From an uncultured Bacteroides sp. (lineage in GTDB: Bacteria > Bacteroidota > Bacteroidia > Bacteroidales > Bacteroidaceae): DNA of 64,000 nt. A model generated the notes under the pieces. It saw nothing but the letters and a program-made list of their open reading frames with translations. It did no database searches and had not been told where the DNA came from. The translations under genes and the position numbers were made by a program. The stretch lies in the NCBI RefSeq assembly GCF_937912035.1, contig NZ_CALDPF010000033.1, positions 1-64,000 of the forward strand, written 5' to 3'. Below, in pieces: positions 45,501 through 55,451 of this stretch (the stretch's first letter is position 1; each line of letters opens with the position of its first letter).

Positions 45501-46584
45501 TTCAGATACAGGCACGGGAATACCTTCGGATAAGATAGATAAGATTTTTGAGCGTTTCTATCAGGCTGACGAAGGTGGAACTAATGAAGGATTTGGTATA
45601 GGCCTGTCTTATGTAAAGGATGTAATGGAACAACATGACGGAATGGTTTCTGTGAAAAACAATATATCAGGAGGTTGTACATTTACATTAGAATTTAAAG
45701 AAGGATACGGACATATACACCAGCTGGAGAACAAAGAAGATGATATTAGTGATTCTTTTAGTGTCGTCTCAGAGCAGGTAGATTTAAAGCATACGGGTGA
45801 TGATGAAGATATAAAAGACTATACTATTCTGATAGTAGAGGATAATGAAGAAATGTTGAATCTTCTGATTTCAGCATTCAAACCGATTTATAATGTCCAT
45901 TATTCCTCTGATGTGGATGAGGCTTTGGCTTTGCTTAAATCTTGCGTTCCGGATATCATATTGTCTGACGTTATGTTGGGCAATGTCTCAGGTATAGAGT
46001 TCTGTTCAATGGTAAAACGAAATTATGAAACATGTCACATTCCGTTTGTCTTGCTTACGGCATTGGATATGGAAGAGAATTATATTGCTGGTTTCCAGAA
46101 TGGTGCGGATGATTATATCACCAAACCTTTCAAGGTAAATTCTCTCATAATGAAGTGTAATAGTCTTATTAATAATAGGAAAATACTACAAAATAAGTAT
46201 ATGACCAGTGGTAATTATGATTCCAGAATAGTGGCTACTAATGAGAGTGACATGCAGTTTGTAAAGAAAGCAGAGACAATAATTGACAATAATCTGGATA
46301 ATCCTGAATTTGGAATAGATGAACTGTCCAAGGAATTGGCAATGAGCAGAGCTAAACTGTATTCAAAAATCAAGGAAGTTACCGGAATGACAGCCAAAGA
46401 ATTCATTCTTAATATAAAATTGAAGAAGGCTGAATATTATCTGGTCAATAATGAAGATATGCTGATTTCTGATATTGCATATAAGTTGGGATTTAATTCT
46501 TCAAGGATATTTAGTCAGGCATTTAAGGATATGTATGGGGAAACGCCGGTTAATTATAGAAAAAAGAAAACTACAAAAGCATAG
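42586..46584 (+). CDS. Hybrid two-component system sensor/regulator (HTCS)
   Basis: 1332 residues. Order: signal peptide (about 1-32), periplasmic two-bladed propeller sensor made of many reg_prop repeats (about 35-680), Y_Y_Y domain (about 690-765), one transmembrane helix (about 769-790), histidine kinase with H828 (LSHELLTPVSL) and NLLSNAFKYTP, receiver domain with D1128 (ILSDVML), and an AraC-type DNA-binding domain at the C-terminus. Such proteins bind oligosaccharides in the periplasm and switch on the adjacent polysaccharide locus, here the genes from 46731 onward. Confidence 0.96.
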   Translation: MKNCKNMDLQEYKKRGILFVIFCIFLQCVLFAQNINFRHLGVKEGLSQVSVMSIISDNLGQMWFATRHGLNVYNGNEIRPLLMNTDEGKRGFERTRLLCTDNKEHIYFLSDEELVSFNQRFETFKSLGKDIMAINFCNDTLWACRGFDVLFYNKSTDKLELYKQIDKKGQNETVVTSVYADRKGNVYVGSERNLYKIDKDKNVQVVLSDLEIKHIFEDNNSLLWISTGNNGLYVLNDSNVVKHFMTDKYNPKTIFSNNIRCVTQDKYGNMWIGSNKGLSMFSRDTETFVNYAPDKSSVSLSHNSIVSIFCDAQGTIWIGSFIGGVDYFNPMDQIFTNININDNVDKYFTINKICPVNKNELLISSSRGLYKYDKSNGLLSKIDIPGNGSIASFAYDTVNGKIYCRTYYSGIYVYDVKKRIVTEEKIALEGEISFGNLILDMAYSENNLYVATNKGFVCYDIIRHAYKPFLSDLQLSTSTPSVMTIDSRHRLWISFLSAKILEFDLNSGKTLSHDELLPINELEQATRVYNIIEDSKERIWAITSGRGLYLYNETTKKFEKFVDSSDDITLEHALNIQEMPDGQLSILTSQGITFLNIESRTFTHLSNERFAMDRVINEGCGYYVDDNYNIMVGTLNGGIMFNYHDIAKVSVSDRLIFSRLFVDSEEIIPSEKGIISEALPYISEVNLKSGYRSFDVEVSNLDFLKSGNERIVYMLEGFDKTWSLSDKNNIHYTNITPGKYVLRVKAEYDTSEQSEMISLPIIVHPPFYATIWAIIIYIVIIATIIFFSFRIYDSKRRLRLELKYEQIEKNRIESINNERIKFYINLSHELLTPVSLIMAQIEMLVRDYKDLNGNLKQSINRIYKNADTLHLLIKEILNFRKKEYSNKDLKISQYNIIPILEDVMDSFRDKARLSGISFDLIKESQEILLFVDKEEFKKVLSNLLSNAFKYTPTGGSICVSCRSRQKKVFIDVSDTGTGIPSDKIDKIFERFYQADEGGTNEGFGIGLSYVKDVMEQHDGMVSVKNNISGGCTFTLEFKEGYGHIHQLENKEDDISDSFSVVSEQVDLKHTGDDEDIKDYTILIVEDNEEMLNLLISAFKPIYNVHYSSDVDEALALLKSCVPDIILSDVMLGNVSGIEFCSMVKRNYETCHIPFVLLTALDMEENYIAGFQNGADDYITKPFKVNSLIMKCNSLINNRKILQNKYMTSGNYDSRIVATNESDMQFVKKAETIIDNNLDNPEFGIDELSKELAMSRAKLYSKIKEVTGMTAKEFILNIKLKKAEYYLVNNEDMLISDIAYKLGFNSSRIFSQAFKDMYGETPVNYRKKKTTKA

Positions 46585-46660
46585 TTCGATTATATGTGCT
46601 TTTTGTATAAAATATATGTTATAATTGTCTATTATATAACTTCTGGATTTCATTTAAATT

Positions 46661-46713
46661 ATTGCATATTAGTTTATGTTGGTATTTTATTATTATTGCA
46701 TAGTTTATACAAG
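46661..46713. promoter_or_regulatory. Two ATTGCATA...GTTTAT boxes before the GH106-like gene
   Basis: ATTGCATATTAGTTTATG at 46661-46678 and ATTGCATAGTTTATAC at 46695-46710. They share the core with 42515 and end 20 bases before the ATG. Probable HTCS operator; no consensus TAnnTTTG is evident here. Confidence 0.45.
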
Positions 46714-46730
46714 CATATATCAATTTAATT

Positions 46731-49700
46731 ATGAGAAATTTTAAGGCAATAAATTTATTACTATTATCCGCATTACCATTTTTCAGTGTTAATGCGAAAA
46801 AAGGTTATCCGGAACGCAACGGAGTAAATGACTTGTATGAGAAATTCCAGACTCCTCCTGAAGGTTATGGTGAAGTACCATTCTATTGGTGGCAGGCTGA
46901 TACTCTTACTAAAGAGCGCCTTTCATGGCAACTTGACGAGTTGTCAAAGAAGAAGATTTCCAGTCTTCAGATAAACTATTCCCATACAGATGACAGAAAA
47001 GGATACTTTTGGGGTAGCAGTCTGAAATCGCAACCGGTACAGTTCTCGGAAGAGTGGTGGAGTCTGTTTGGATGGTTCATGGAAGAGGCTGCCAAACGCA
47101 ATATGACAGTATCTGTCAGTGATTATACTTTGGGCATTGGTCAGGGTTATGCCCTTGATGAGGTTCGTTCGTTACATCCCGATATAACAGCTTCGCAACT
47201 GGTAATAGAAAAATATGATGTCACTAATGGTAGTCTGTCAATGACAATAAAAGATAATCTTGTCTCCGTAGTTGCTTTCAGGAAAGACAATCCTGAGGAG
47301 TTTGTAGATCTTACAGGGCATGTGTCCTCGTCAGTTCTGAAGTGGAATAGTAATGTCAAAGAATGGACTGTTGTCGCAACATATTCAGTGTCGCAAGAGC
47401 GGTCATACAATCCTATGCATCCACTTTCCGGCAAGGAGTATGTAAGATGTTTTTTCCAGCGTTTTGAAGATAAGTTTCCTGAGACATCAAAGGGAAATCT
47501 GAATTTCTTTTTTTCAGATGAGTTGAATTTTAATTTGAAGGGAATTGCATGGGATGAAAGGTTCTCCAGGGAGTTCCTCAAGCGTAAGGGATATGATATA
47601 CGTCCATATCTTGCAGCCCTAAAAATGGATATAGGAAAAATAACTTCAAAGATACGTATGGATTATAATGATGTTTTTACATCTTTGTCTGAAGAAAATT
47701 TCTTCATACCTGTATATAATTGGCATGCGGAGCGGAATCTGATTTACGGTTGCGACCATGGAGGCCGTGGAAGACAGGTAGACGAGTTTGGAGACTATTT
47801 CCGTACCCAGCGCTGGAACCAGGGTCCTGGCTCTGACCAACCCCGTCTTGGTAAAAATATAATCAAGGCTAAGGTTGCAGCTTCCATAGCCCATCTTTAC
47901 GAACGTCCGCGAGTATGGCTTGAGGGTTTCTATTCAAGCGGTTGGGGAACCACTTCTGCCGCTCTTATGGACGCAATATATGCCAATTATGCCATGGGAT
48001 ATAATCTGCTAAGCCTTCACGGACTTTATTATGCCACTCCCGGCTCGATGTGGGAATGGGCTCCTCCATGCAATCACTTCCGGATGCCTTATTGGGAAAC
48101 TATGGATAAGAATCTCGAAATAACGGAAAGATTAAGCTATCTGTTTTCTCAGGGATATCACCAGTGTGATGTAGGAATATTATATCCTGTCGAGCCTAAA
48201 GTGTCAGGCTATATGAACACATCATCGGATATAGCATTTAAAGCCGGCGAGAAACTTTACAGTAATGGAATAGATTTTGACTATATAGATTATAGTTCAC
48301 TTCAGAATGCTGTCATAGATAATGGTGAACTTAAAATTGCGGGTGAGTCCTATAAAGCCATAATCATACCTTCAATGTCGGCAATTAAGGATTCGTCTTT
48401 GTGTAAGCTTATAGAATTCTCCCAAAAAGACGGGATATTGATAAATATAGGTTCATTACCTGAAGCGACTGATGCATACGGCAAAGATTCTTCTTATGTA
48501 GGCGGTCTGGTGTCACAGATGACTTCAGGAGATAATTATTATTCAACGGATTCTACTGACTCTCTATTGTGCATTCTTGATGGAAAATTTGCAAGAGACT
48601 TCCGTGTCATTGACGCAAAGAATAAACTTATGCCATATATCAATCACCGTAAGATAGACAACCTTGAAATATATGGAGTCTATAATGTCGAAAAAGGGGA
48701 AAAATGTTTCTTCCGTGAGAAAGGTGACGTTGAACTATGGGATGTATTGGATGGAAAGAAGTATCGGCTGTCTGATACGGAACAAACAGAAAACGGAACA
48801 ATCGTAAGAATGCCGTATGGCAAATCATCTTTTCAGATAATTGTATTTACTCCTGAAAGTGACGCTCCTGTTTATAAAGAATCCGGGAATATAATTCGTA
48901 CCGTAAAATTGAAGAACGAGTGGGAGTGCGAGATATTGCCTGTTCTGGATAATCGTTTTGGTGATTTCCATTATCCGGGAACAAATGAGAAGATATTGCC
49001 CGAAATACGTCATTATCAATATCTGTTGACAGACCAAAAGAGTCTTGATCTGAAAAATGTTAATGACAGTGAATGGAGTGAAGTGATCTATACTTATGGT
49101 ATGGAATTTATGTCCAGCGGTGCTACCGATGAGATATTGACAGATGAATATCTGTCGCAAATGCAATACGCACCTGCCGGATGGAAACCTTATGAGTATT
49201 CACGCAAATGGGGTGTATATGGTGATGCAGGCCATCAAGGTTATCATGGCTTGAAGATGGAGATGAATCCGGAAGTAATAAGATTGGGAAATCTCAAGCG
49301 CGAATCAACGAACACCAGAAGAACAGAAGAGAAGGCAGGACATAATTATTATTTGTACACTACTGTGAAAGCACCTTATACCGGTGAATATACTATTCTT
49401 ACAGGTAAAGTGAAACCTTCCAAGTGTTTTGTAAATGGTAACAAAGTAACAACAGAAAATAATGTATTCCTTAATAAAGGAATAAACAGGGTAGTGCTTT
49501 ATTATGATACTCCGTGTGTCACTTATTTCTTTATCCGTAATAATGAAAAATTCGGAGCATCAGTATCAGACAGGTTGACACTGTGCTGGTATAACGATTC
49601 TTCCATATTACCATTCGATCCATATCCGGAAGATTATAAATATGGCTGGTATCGTTTTGAGTCTGCTCCCGGTCTAAAAGAATTTTCGGTAGGAATTAAT

Positions 49701-50237
49701 GGTGAATCTAAGGTATGGGTTGATGGAGAACCAGTAAAGACGAAAATAAAAGATGGAAACATTTGTGTTTCATTAAAAGAAGACAAAACATCTCCTTCTA
49801 ATGTGTTGATCCGTGTGAAACATGATTTTGGATTTAAAGGGGGAGCAACCATTACTACAGAGCTTAAACAGATAACCGGTATTGGTCTTATTGAAACCGG
49901 AGATTGGGGTAAAACGGACGGATTACGAAATTACTCCGGAGGAATAAAATATATTCAGAAGGTTGACCTGAATAATAATGGCAATGAAAGGATAATTCTT
50001 AAACTGTCAGATGTATCCTCTTCCGTAAAACTGTCCGTTAATGGTAAAGATGTAGGCGTAAGAGTTTCTCCCGAATGGGAATTTGATATATCAGACTATG
50101 TGGTCAGTGGTGAGAATAAGATTGAATTAGTTGTATACAATACAGCCGCAAACCATTATGAAACCATACCTACTCCGTATGTGAAATATACTGAGTCTGG
50201 AATATTAGGTGATGTTTATATCGAGTATAAAGACTGA
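46731..50237 (+). CDS. GH106-like alpha-L-rhamnosidase
   Basis: 1168 residues with a signal peptide ending near SVNA. The N-terminal region (FQTPPEGYGEVPFYWWQADTLTKERL) and the barrel with FFSDELNF, WHAERNLIYGCDHGG and RVWLEGFYSSGWG resemble the GH106 alpha-L-rhamnosidase layout. The C-terminal 400 residues are beta-sandwich, with a galactose-binding-like module near the end. GH106 removes alpha-L-rhamnose, for example from rhamnogalacturonan II. Family placement is by motif and architecture; a related unclassified family is possible. Confidence 0.65.
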   Translation: MRNFKAINLLLLSALPFFSVNAKKGYPERNGVNDLYEKFQTPPEGYGEVPFYWWQADTLTKERLSWQLDELSKKKISSLQINYSHTDDRKGYFWGSSLKSQPVQFSEEWWSLFGWFMEEAAKRNMTVSVSDYTLGIGQGYALDEVRSLHPDITASQLVIEKYDVTNGSLSMTIKDNLVSVVAFRKDNPEEFVDLTGHVSSSVLKWNSNVKEWTVVATYSVSQERSYNPMHPLSGKEYVRCFFQRFEDKFPETSKGNLNFFFSDELNFNLKGIAWDERFSREFLKRKGYDIRPYLAALKMDIGKITSKIRMDYNDVFTSLSEENFFIPVYNWHAERNLIYGCDHGGRGRQVDEFGDYFRTQRWNQGPGSDQPRLGKNIIKAKVAASIAHLYERPRVWLEGFYSSGWGTTSAALMDAIYANYAMGYNLLSLHGLYYATPGSMWEWAPPCNHFRMPYWETMDKNLEITERLSYLFSQGYHQCDVGILYPVEPKVSGYMNTSSDIAFKAGEKLYSNGIDFDYIDYSSLQNAVIDNGELKIAGESYKAIIIPSMSAIKDSSLCKLIEFSQKDGILINIGSLPEATDAYGKDSSYVGGLVSQMTSGDNYYSTDSTDSLLCILDGKFARDFRVIDAKNKLMPYINHRKIDNLEIYGVYNVEKGEKCFFREKGDVELWDVLDGKKYRLSDTEQTENGTIVRMPYGKSSFQIIVFTPESDAPVYKESGNIIRTVKLKNEWECEILPVLDNRFGDFHYPGTNEKILPEIRHYQYLLTDQKSLDLKNVNDSEWSEVIYTYGMEFMSSGATDEILTDEYLSQMQYAPAGWKPYEYSRKWGVYGDAGHQGYHGLKMEMNPEVIRLGNLKRESTNTRRTEEKAGHNYYLYTTVKAPYTGEYTILTGKVKPSKCFVNGNKVTTENNVFLNKGINRVVLYYDTPCVTYFFIRNNEKFGASVSDRLTLCWYNDSSILPFDPYPEDYKYGWYRFESAPGLKEFSVGINGESKVWVDGEPVKTKIKDGNICVSLKEDKTSPSNVLIRVKHDFGFKGGATITTELKQITGIGLIETGDWGKTDGLRNYSGGIKYIQKVDLNNNGNERIILKLSDVSSSVKLSVNGKDVGVRVSPEWEFDISDYVVSGENKIELVVYNTAANHYETIPTPYVKYTESGILGDVYIEYKD

Positions 50238-50286
50238 TTCTTAATTAAGGCTCTAAAGATTAATATTTTATTCAGATGTGTTTATT

Positions 50287-50325
50287 AAACTGTGTCGGTT
50301 ATAAATGGACTGACACAGTTTTTTT
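50287..50325 (+). terminator. Rho-independent terminator after the GH106-like gene
   Basis: A 10-bp stem (50287-50296 with 50312-50321) and a T-tract, 50 bases after the stop. It separates the GH106-like gene from the SusC operon. The 338-base gap 50238-50575 otherwise holds only the SusC promoter element. Confidence 0.85.
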
Positions 50326-50490
50326 ATTTCAGTGATGTCTGAAATCAATATTAGGTAGTAATATAATAATTGTTTGGGGAATAAATTCCGGATATGTAGT
50401 TTTTGTCTAAGATATATGTGCGATTTGTATACGAGATGATATTCTACTATGATATAAATTAATCGACGTTACTTTATATATGTCTTGCTG

Positions 50491-50498
50491 TATTTTTG
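50491..50498 (+). promoter_or_regulatory. -7 promoter element (TATTTTTG) of the SusC operon
   Basis: TATTTTTG, exact TAnnTTTG match, 78 bases before the SusC ATG. About 56 bp further upstream (50419-50435) a stretch TGCnnnnTnTATACnAG resembles part of the 46697-46713 site. Confidence 0.4.
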
Positions 50499-50575
50499 TT
50501 GTAGTGAAATTAAATCCTAGGTTTTCATGTTAACATTTTTGATAATCTATTATTCTTTTATTAATTAATAATATT

Positions 50576-53500
50576 ATGAAACATGACTTTTATTTAAAAG
50601 GGAAATTTAGGAGGATTACTCCTCTTATTGCAGCAGGTTTGCTGACATGTCTCAATCCCGGTATTGAGGTTTTCGCGGTAACAGGCTTGAGTGATAATCT
50701 AAGTATTAATCAAGACCGGAAAATTACAGGACGAGTGACTGACTCTAATGGTAACCCTTTAATAGGTGTAAACATTTCTATTGTAAATCAATCAGGTGGA
50801 ACTATTTCGGATGTTGATGGTAATTATTTTATTGAAGCATCGAATGGTGATAAATTGAAATTTACTTATATAGGATATAAAGAACAGATTATCACAGTTG
50901 GTGCAAATAATGTCATCAATGTTAGAATGTTAGAGGATAGTGAAACATTGGATGAAGTCGTAGTTGTTGGTTATGGTGTACAAAAGAAAGTGAACTTATC
51001 AGGTTCGGTCTCTGCAATAGACGGTGAACAAATATCTACAAAAGCTTCAAGTAATATAATGTCAGCATTGCAGGGTGAATTACCAGGAGTTACTATTACT
51101 AGAGGCGGAGGAAAGCCTGGTGGTGAAACATCTGGTTTGCAGATTCGTGGTTATTCTTCTGTAAATTCAACATCAACCCTAGTTCTTATTGATGGTGTTG
51201 AGGGTGATATGAATATGCTTAATCCTAATGACATAGAATCTATATCTGTATTGAAAGATGCAGCTTCTTGTGCGATATATGGTGCCAGAGCAGCAGCGGG
51301 TGTTATTTTGATAACAACCAAAAAAGGTGTAGAAGGGAAGCCAGTAGTTTCTTATAATGGGTATGTTTCATTTTTAACTCCTGGAAACTTACCTGAGCGA
51401 TTACCAGCATGGGAGGATCAGTTTTTTATTGACCAGAGTCGTCTGAATGCTCAAGGAAATACAGAGTGGACTGCAGAAAAGTCATCATGGACTGGTAATC
51501 CTAATTTTAATTATCGTCCGTTAAGTAATGGACGATGGGATTATTTTGGCTCCACAAATTGGGTTGATGAGTCTATAAAAGATGTTACATTGCAGCAAAG
51601 TCATTCCGTGTCAGTGCGCGGTGGAAGTAAATCAACCAATTATAGCCTTTCCGGTAATTTCTATACGAAAGATGGTCTTTTGAAATATGGTCCAGATGGT
51701 AATGAAAGGTATAATATTCATCTTAATATGAATACAAGGATGAATAAATATGTTGATTTGGGTCTTGATTTTCAATATCAATCTTCTACTACCGAACAAC
51801 CATCAGTTGGTTCTGAGACTGTATTGTCTGCAGCTTTTACCAACCGTTCAAGACAACCGGTTTATGTGCCGGAAGGCGATGAAAGCGGTAGTATTTTTAA
51901 TGGAGATTTGGTAACCCCTATGAATCCAGTAGATGTTATGCAAAATGGAGGATACGATGAATCTACATTAACTTCATACAGAGGTAAGATTGGTTTGACC
52001 ATCAAAGATCTCGTAAAAGGTTTACGTATAAATTTAAATGCTTCAAGAAGAGCGGGATATTATTCAAGAGACATATTGAAAAGAACTATTGTTTGGTATG
52101 ATCGTTTTGGAAATGGAATCCGTAATCAATTGAATAATCCGAATTCTTTACAGAGAGAAAGATATAATGATTTTCATGATTTGTTTGAGGCAACCATTAA
52201 TTATACGTTTGAGTTGGATGGAAAACATGACTTTTCATTGTTAGGAGGTACTTCTTATGAGAATTACAAGAAAAATCAAATGTCTGCTACAGCAACTGAC
52301 ATGAATTCAAATGATTTCTTTACATTTAATGCTTACGACACTTCACTGGCTTCCAATACAGTAATATCTGATAATATATCTCCTTGGGCAATGATGTCTT
52401 ATTTTGGTCGTATAAATTATAGCTTCAAAGATAGATATTTGTTGGAGATGAATGTTCGTTACGATGGTAGTTCTCGTTTGGCTCCTGAACGTCGTTGGAG
52501 AGCTTTCCCTTCAGTCTCTGCTGCATGGCGTTTAAGTGAGGAATCATGGTTTGGTCTGGATTTTGTTGATAACCTGAAAATTAGAGCCTCATGGGGACAG
52601 TTAGGAAATGGTGCCGTACTTGGTTTGTATGATTATATTCCTATGCTGAATAGTGGAAATTATTTATCTGAAAAGTTTTATTATCAGTCAACTTTGGCCT
52701 CTATTGATAAAACATGGGAAATCATAGAAACCACAAACATAGGTTTAGATTGGGGATTCTTTAATAATAGACTGACAGGAAGTTTTGATTATTATTGGAA
52801 ATATAATAATGATATGTTGTCTAATTTACAGTTACCAAGTCAGATAGGTGTTGGTGTCCCTAAATTAAATGTCGGTCGACTGAAAACTTGGGGTTGGGAC
52901 TTTAATATTGGTTGGAAAGACAAGATTAAGGATTTCAGTTATCAAGTAAGTTTCAATATTTCGGATAGCGATAATAAACTTCTAGAATATGATGGTGCGA
53001 ATGTCGTTGGTGAAGGTCTGGTACAATTATTGGAAGGATATCCTATTAATACTATTTGGGGATATAAGACAGATGGCTTCTGGAGTAGTCGTGATGAATA
53101 TTTACAATATAAAGAGGCTAATCCAGGTTATGAATCTTTCAATGATGGAAAAATTGACGGTGGAGATATTAAATATGTTGTACAAGGCAATCCGGATCAT
53201 GTGATTGGAGTCGGTGATGCTACACCTGAAAATCCTGGTGATTTGGTTAATTTGGGTAGTGATACACCACATTATCTGTATGGAGTAAATTTGTCTGCCC
53301 AGTGGAAAGGATTTGATTTCTCAATGATGTTCCAAGGTGTAGGTCAACGTTCCGTTTTGGTAGATTTGGGATACTTGATTCCATTTTCTTTTGATAGTAG
53401 ATTGCCATTTACAATTCATCGTGATTATTGGACGCCTGATAATCCTGATGCTTATTTTCCTCGTATATATGCTTATAAGAATAATGACTTTAACTGGAAA

Positions 53501-53743
53501 CCTAGTGATCGTTGGATTCAGAATGGAGCATATTGCAGGTTAAAGAATATTACTTTGGGATATACCATTCCACATGTAAGTAAATACCTTAATCAGTTAA
53601 GGATTTATGTGACAGGCGAAGATGTTTGGGAACATTCTAATATGCTTTCAATTTTTGATCCTGAATCCAAAAATAAATCAAGTATGGGAAACCAGTATCC
53701 GTTCTTTAGAAGCTGGAGTTTAGGATTTAATATAACCTTTTAA
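50576..53743 (+). CDS. SusC-like TonB-dependent outer membrane transporter
   Basis: 1055 residues. Signal peptide ending near EVFA, carboxypeptidase D-like regulatory domain (about 50-120; ITGRVTDSNGNPLIGVN), TonB box region (LDEVVVVGYG), plug with SIEVLKDAASCAIYGARAAAGV-like sequence, and a 22-strand barrel. It imports oligosaccharides across the outer membrane, energised by TonB. It forms a pair with SusD, 11 bases downstream. Confidence 0.96.
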   Translation: MKHDFYLKGKFRRITPLIAAGLLTCLNPGIEVFAVTGLSDNLSINQDRKITGRVTDSNGNPLIGVNISIVNQSGGTISDVDGNYFIEASNGDKLKFTYIGYKEQIITVGANNVINVRMLEDSETLDEVVVVGYGVQKKVNLSGSVSAIDGEQISTKASSNIMSALQGELPGVTITRGGGKPGGETSGLQIRGYSSVNSTSTLVLIDGVEGDMNMLNPNDIESISVLKDAASCAIYGARAAAGVILITTKKGVEGKPVVSYNGYVSFLTPGNLPERLPAWEDQFFIDQSRLNAQGNTEWTAEKSSWTGNPNFNYRPLSNGRWDYFGSTNWVDESIKDVTLQQSHSVSVRGGSKSTNYSLSGNFYTKDGLLKYGPDGNERYNIHLNMNTRMNKYVDLGLDFQYQSSTTEQPSVGSETVLSAAFTNRSRQPVYVPEGDESGSIFNGDLVTPMNPVDVMQNGGYDESTLTSYRGKIGLTIKDLVKGLRINLNASRRAGYYSRDILKRTIVWYDRFGNGIRNQLNNPNSLQRERYNDFHDLFEATINYTFELDGKHDFSLLGGTSYENYKKNQMSATATDMNSNDFFTFNAYDTSLASNTVISDNISPWAMMSYFGRINYSFKDRYLLEMNVRYDGSSRLAPERRWRAFPSVSAAWRLSEESWFGLDFVDNLKIRASWGQLGNGAVLGLYDYIPMLNSGNYLSEKFYYQSTLASIDKTWEIIETTNIGLDWGFFNNRLTGSFDYYWKYNNDMLSNLQLPSQIGVGVPKLNVGRLKTWGWDFNIGWKDKIKDFSYQVSFNISDSDNKLLEYDGANVVGEGLVQLLEGYPINTIWGYKTDGFWSSRDEYLQYKEANPGYESFNDGKIDGGDIKYVVQGNPDHVIGVGDATPENPGDLVNLGSDTPHYLYGVNLSAQWKGFDFSMMFQGVGQRSVLVDLGYLIPFSFDSRLPFTIHRDYWTPDNPDAYFPRIYAYKNNDFNWKPSDRWIQNGAYCRLKNITLGYTIPHVSKYLNQLRIYVTGEDVWEHSNMLSIFDPESKNKSSMGNQYPFFRSWSLGFNITF

Positions 53744-53754
53744 AATTTAAGAAT

Positions 53755-55434
53755 ATGATTAGAAATATTATTTTATTATTTGTATTACTTCCTTTATTAG
53801 GATCATGTGATCTGGATAGATTTCCAGAAACAGATTTGACTGATGCCGGATATTGGAAATCTGAGACTGATTTGCGAAATGCATGTAATAAATTATATGC
53901 AGACCTACCTGGCTTTGATAGAACTGAGGCTGATTTCCGTTCTGATGAGTTAGTGGGTACAAGTCAAAATGCAACATCCAGTGGTAACTGGACAATTCCT
54001 GGAAAGTCCTCTGACTGGTCTAGTCCGTACAATAAAATTGCTGTGTGTAACAATATAATTACTAAAGCTGTTAACACTCCTGTTGATGAGGATATAATAA
54101 ACCGTTGGATAGCAGAGGCTTGTTTCTTTCGTGCTTACCATTATTTTGATTTGGTGAAAAAATATGGTGATGTGCCTTTGATTCTGAAATTTTTTAACAC
54201 GACTTCAGACCCTGAAATCACCAAAGGACGTGATTCAAGAGAAGTAGTTATTCAACAATGTTATAAAGACTTGGAATTTGCTTATACTTGGCTTCCTGAG
54301 ATTGATGAATTGAAGAGTGAATCAGACTGGGGCAGAGTCTCAAAATCTGCAGCTCTTGCGATGATTGTTAGAATTGGTTTGTATGAAGGAACACATAAAA
54401 AGTATCATCAGACAGTTGGGGGTGATTATAAAGAACATTTAAAGAAGGCTATTGACGCTGCTGAGATTATGATTTATAATAATCCAAAACATGATTTATA
54501 TCCTGATTTTACAAATTTATTCCAATATGCAGGAGAAGGTTCAGGAAATCTGGAAAGTGTCTTTGTTAAAATTTATCAATATCCTTCTTTTAAAAATAAT
54601 AGAAAGGTTACTGATACTTATGTGACAAGGAGTATGTTGGATAATTTTTTATATATTGATGGTTTACCCAAAAATAAAACTTTATATAGAGTTTATCCTG
54701 AATTGAAAATTATGGATGCTCTTGGTAATCGTGACCCAAGAGTGTGCTTGACATTACGTCTTCCTGGTGAACAGGGTAGTGAAGAGATTGGTAATAACTT
54801 TTTATCTCCATATAGACCTTTTAAAACAGATGAAGTTTCAGGTTTTGGGTATGCGATAAAAAAAGGTTATATCAGAAAAGAGGCTGATTTGTTGCGTGAT
54901 TGTGATTGTATTATTATTCGTTTTGCTGAAGTTTTGGTTTCTTATGCAGAAGCACTATATGAATATAATGGAAGTATAACGGATGATAAATTAGATGATA
55001 CGATAAATCGTTTAAGGAATCGTGTAGGGTTTAATGTTAGACTGACAAATGATTTTGTTACATCTAACCAACTTAATATGCTTGAGGAAATTCGTCGTGA
55101 ACGAATGATAGAATTTATTAATGAAGGGTTACACTATGATGATATAATTCGTTGGAAAACTGCTGAGAAAGTTTTACCACAGGCGGTTGTCGGGCTTATC
55201 TACAATTATGAAGATACAGGTTGTACTATACCTCGTGATAATATAAAGGATCGTTTGACTGACGAAAATGGATTTTATAAAGGTGTTAAAGTATATGATC
55301 AAGGTGAAATGTATGTGATAGAAGAAGCTTCTTCACGTAGCTTTGATGTTAATAAGGATTATTTGTATCCTATACCTACTTTCGAAATTTCTTCTTCTGA
55401 AGGACGTATAGAACAGAATCCGGGTTGGAAATAA
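53755..55434 (+). CDS. SusD-like surface glycan-binding lipoprotein
   Basis: 559 residues. A lipoprotein signal ends LLGSCD, with acylated cysteine near residue 18. The RagB/SusD tetratricopeptide-like helices follow, with ADLPGFDRTEADFRSDELVG near the start and ERMIEFINEGLHYDDIIRWK and the ending PIPTFEISSSEG-like near the C-terminus, all typical of SusD. It forms the lid of the SusC transporter at the cell surface. Confidence 0.96.
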   Translation: MIRNIILLFVLLPLLGSCDLDRFPETDLTDAGYWKSETDLRNACNKLYADLPGFDRTEADFRSDELVGTSQNATSSGNWTIPGKSSDWSSPYNKIAVCNNIITKAVNTPVDEDIINRWIAEACFFRAYHYFDLVKKYGDVPLILKFFNTTSDPEITKGRDSREVVIQQCYKDLEFAYTWLPEIDELKSESDWGRVSKSAALAMIVRIGLYEGTHKKYHQTVGGDYKEHLKKAIDAAEIMIYNNPKHDLYPDFTNLFQYAGEGSGNLESVFVKIYQYPSFKNNRKVTDTYVTRSMLDNFLYIDGLPKNKTLYRVYPELKIMDALGNRDPRVCLTLRLPGEQGSEEIGNNFLSPYRPFKTDEVSGFGYAIKKGYIRKEADLLRDCDCIIIRFAEVLVSYAEALYEYNGSITDDKLDDTINRLRNRVGFNVRLTNDFVTSNQLNMLEEIRRERMIEFINEGLHYDDIIRWKTAEKVLPQAVVGLIYNYEDTGCTIPRDNIKDRLTDENGFYKGVKVYDQGEMYVIEEASSRSFDVNKDYLYPIPTFEISSSEGRIEQNPGWK

Positions 55435-55451
55435 TTTAATGAATAGGACTT

